The notes under the pieces are model-generated. The model was not told where the DNA came from and did no database searches. It worked only from the letters and a program-made list of their open reading frames with translations. From an archaeon (GTDB lineage: Archaea > Thermoproteota > Nitrososphaeria > Nitrososphaerales > JACAEJ01), in the NCBI GenBank assembly GCA_024256265.1, contig JACGUK010000068.1:1-13898 (forward strand): a stretch of DNA of 13,898 nt, given 5' to 3'. Below are positions 13,223 to 13,898 of this stretch, piece by piece. The number at the start of each line of letters is the position of its first letter. The stretch's first letter is position 1. Position numbers and translations under genes: made by a program.

Positions 13223-13898
13223 TTAATGGGTAAGCCACTCTCCATACGGTATGTAAACAGGGTAGGGTACCGGTAACCGTGAAAATATCTTAAAAACGAG
13301 GGGGAGTTTCCAGAGCGGGCTTATCCTGATTCTTCTCATGATCAAAGCTTTGGTGAGCCTTATGGTTCCGAAAAGGAGTTTTACGAAAGTGGTCGTGTCA
13401 CATTCTACGATTGCATCAAAGGTTTCCGTTTCTCCAGACGTTAAGTTAAATTTTCCACTCTGGATTTGAATAGTGAAACTTCTATAAGAGTTGAGGGTCT
13501 TCTGGAAAGGTCTCAAACGTATGACCAAATTAGAGTTTAAATCCTCCAATATCTTTCTGCAACTTGGAAGTTTTTCGGTCTGGCTGTTAAGTACATCAAA
13601 GATTTTTTCATAAAATTTAAAATCGTTTATTAGATGAGCGAGCACGTAGTACTTATTAGGTCGACTGATAAAGCCAAACTTTCGGCAAAGTTCCAGAGCA
13701 ATTTCATCTTGCTTACATGGTACAAAAATTATTCCGAGCGCCTTGTTTTTTCTTGCGAAACTTATGCAATGTCCAATTAATTCTAAAGCTGTAGCTTTGT
13801 CGCCTTCTAAAAAGCAATAGTCATAAAGGCGGGCTAAGTGCATTCCGCCCTTCGGGATGCCTACAACAGCATAGCCAATAATCCTGTTAGCCCTCTCG
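13223..13898 (-). CDS. GNAT-family acetyltransferase with possible SCP2-like tail (5' truncated)
   Basis: The minus-strand frame runs off the right edge. An ATG at 13843 is internal, because the frame continues upstream as RIIGYAVVGIPKGG and then joins MHLARLYDYCFLEGDKATAL. This pair of strands, the helix LELIGHCISFARKNKALGI, the strand IIFVPC and ALELCRKFGFISRPNKYYVL are the standard second half of a GNAT fold, which transfers an acetyl group from acetyl-CoA. The remaining 130 residues hold beta strands (FTIQIQSGKFNLTSG, FDAIVECDTTTFVKLLFG) followed by RLTKALIMRRIRISP, reminiscent of SCP2 sterol-carrier domains. GNAT plus SCP2 is the arrangement at the C-terminal end of Eis-type acetyltransferases. 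The missing N-terminus may hold a second GNAT domain. It converges on the radical SAM gene across the structured segment. The acceptor is unknown, and the SCP2 assignment is tentative. Confidence 0.65.
   Translation of the reverse strand, partial: ERANRIIGYAVVGIPKGGMHLARLYDYCFLEGDKATALELIGHCISFARKNKALGIIFVPCKQDEIALELCRKFGFISRPNKYYVLAHLINDFKFYEKIFDVLNSQTEKLPSCRKILEDLNSNLVIRLRPFQKTLNSYRSFTIQIQSGKFNLTSGETETFDAIVECDTTTFVKLLFGTIRLTKALIMRRIRISPLWKLPLVFKIFSRLPVPYPVYIPYGEWLTH

Noticed and set aside
1..13898. CRISPR array or complete insertion sequence
   Set aside because: No regularly spaced direct repeats, transposase gene or paired terminal repeats with target duplication were seen.

Overview
The window looks archaeal. 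An archaeal-type prepilin signal, a Trm5/Taw2-family tRNA methyltransferase, a tungsten-type aldehyde:ferredoxin oxidoreductase, a DUF1616 membrane protein, frequent TTG starts and TATA-like boxes about 25-30 bases before several starts all agree. G+C is roughly 40% by eye and most arginine codons are AGA/AGG. A TACK-type archaeon such as a Bathyarchaeia member would fit, because a non-pyrrolysine MttB homologue and AOR are common there. That placement is inference; no rRNA or marker gene is present to settle it.

Left part (1-3764): a P-loop ATPase runs off the left edge on the minus strand. A small four-helix membrane protein and an MttB-superfamily methyltransferase follow on the plus strand. 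Convergent to them on the minus strand lie a tRNA guanosine methyltransferase homologue and, upstream of it, a short ORF that joins a nitroreductase N-terminus to the tail of an RDD-family membrane protein.

Middle (3876-11214): a type IV pilin-like secreted protein and a membrane-anchored matrixin-like metalloprotease sit in tandem and probably act outside the cell. Next comes a tight three-gene unit: AOR, a MoaD/ThiS-like sulfur carrier, and a 735-residue polytopic membrane protein with a DUF1616 start and GT-C-like features. The GGA-GGT codons for the carrier's terminal diglycine double as the Shine-Dalgarno of the membrane-protein gene. A convergent gene encodes a sequon-rich, membrane-anchored surface protein with a carbohydrate-binding-like domain, and a perfect 12-bp hairpin lies upstream of it.

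Right part (11290-13898): an unrecognised ORF of about 93 codons, a B12-binding-domain radical SAM enzyme, a strongly structured intergenic segment of about 180 bases, and a 5'-truncated GNAT acetyltransferase with a possible SCP2-like tail on the minus strand. Arginine codon choice shifts toward CGN here, suggesting a different history from the left part. No CRISPR array, complete insertion sequence, tRNA or rRNA gene was found. The strongest leads are the structured intergenic segment, the nitroreductase/RDD chimera, the coupled carrier-membrane protein unit, and a possible leader ORF or frame problem at the first membrane-protein gene.
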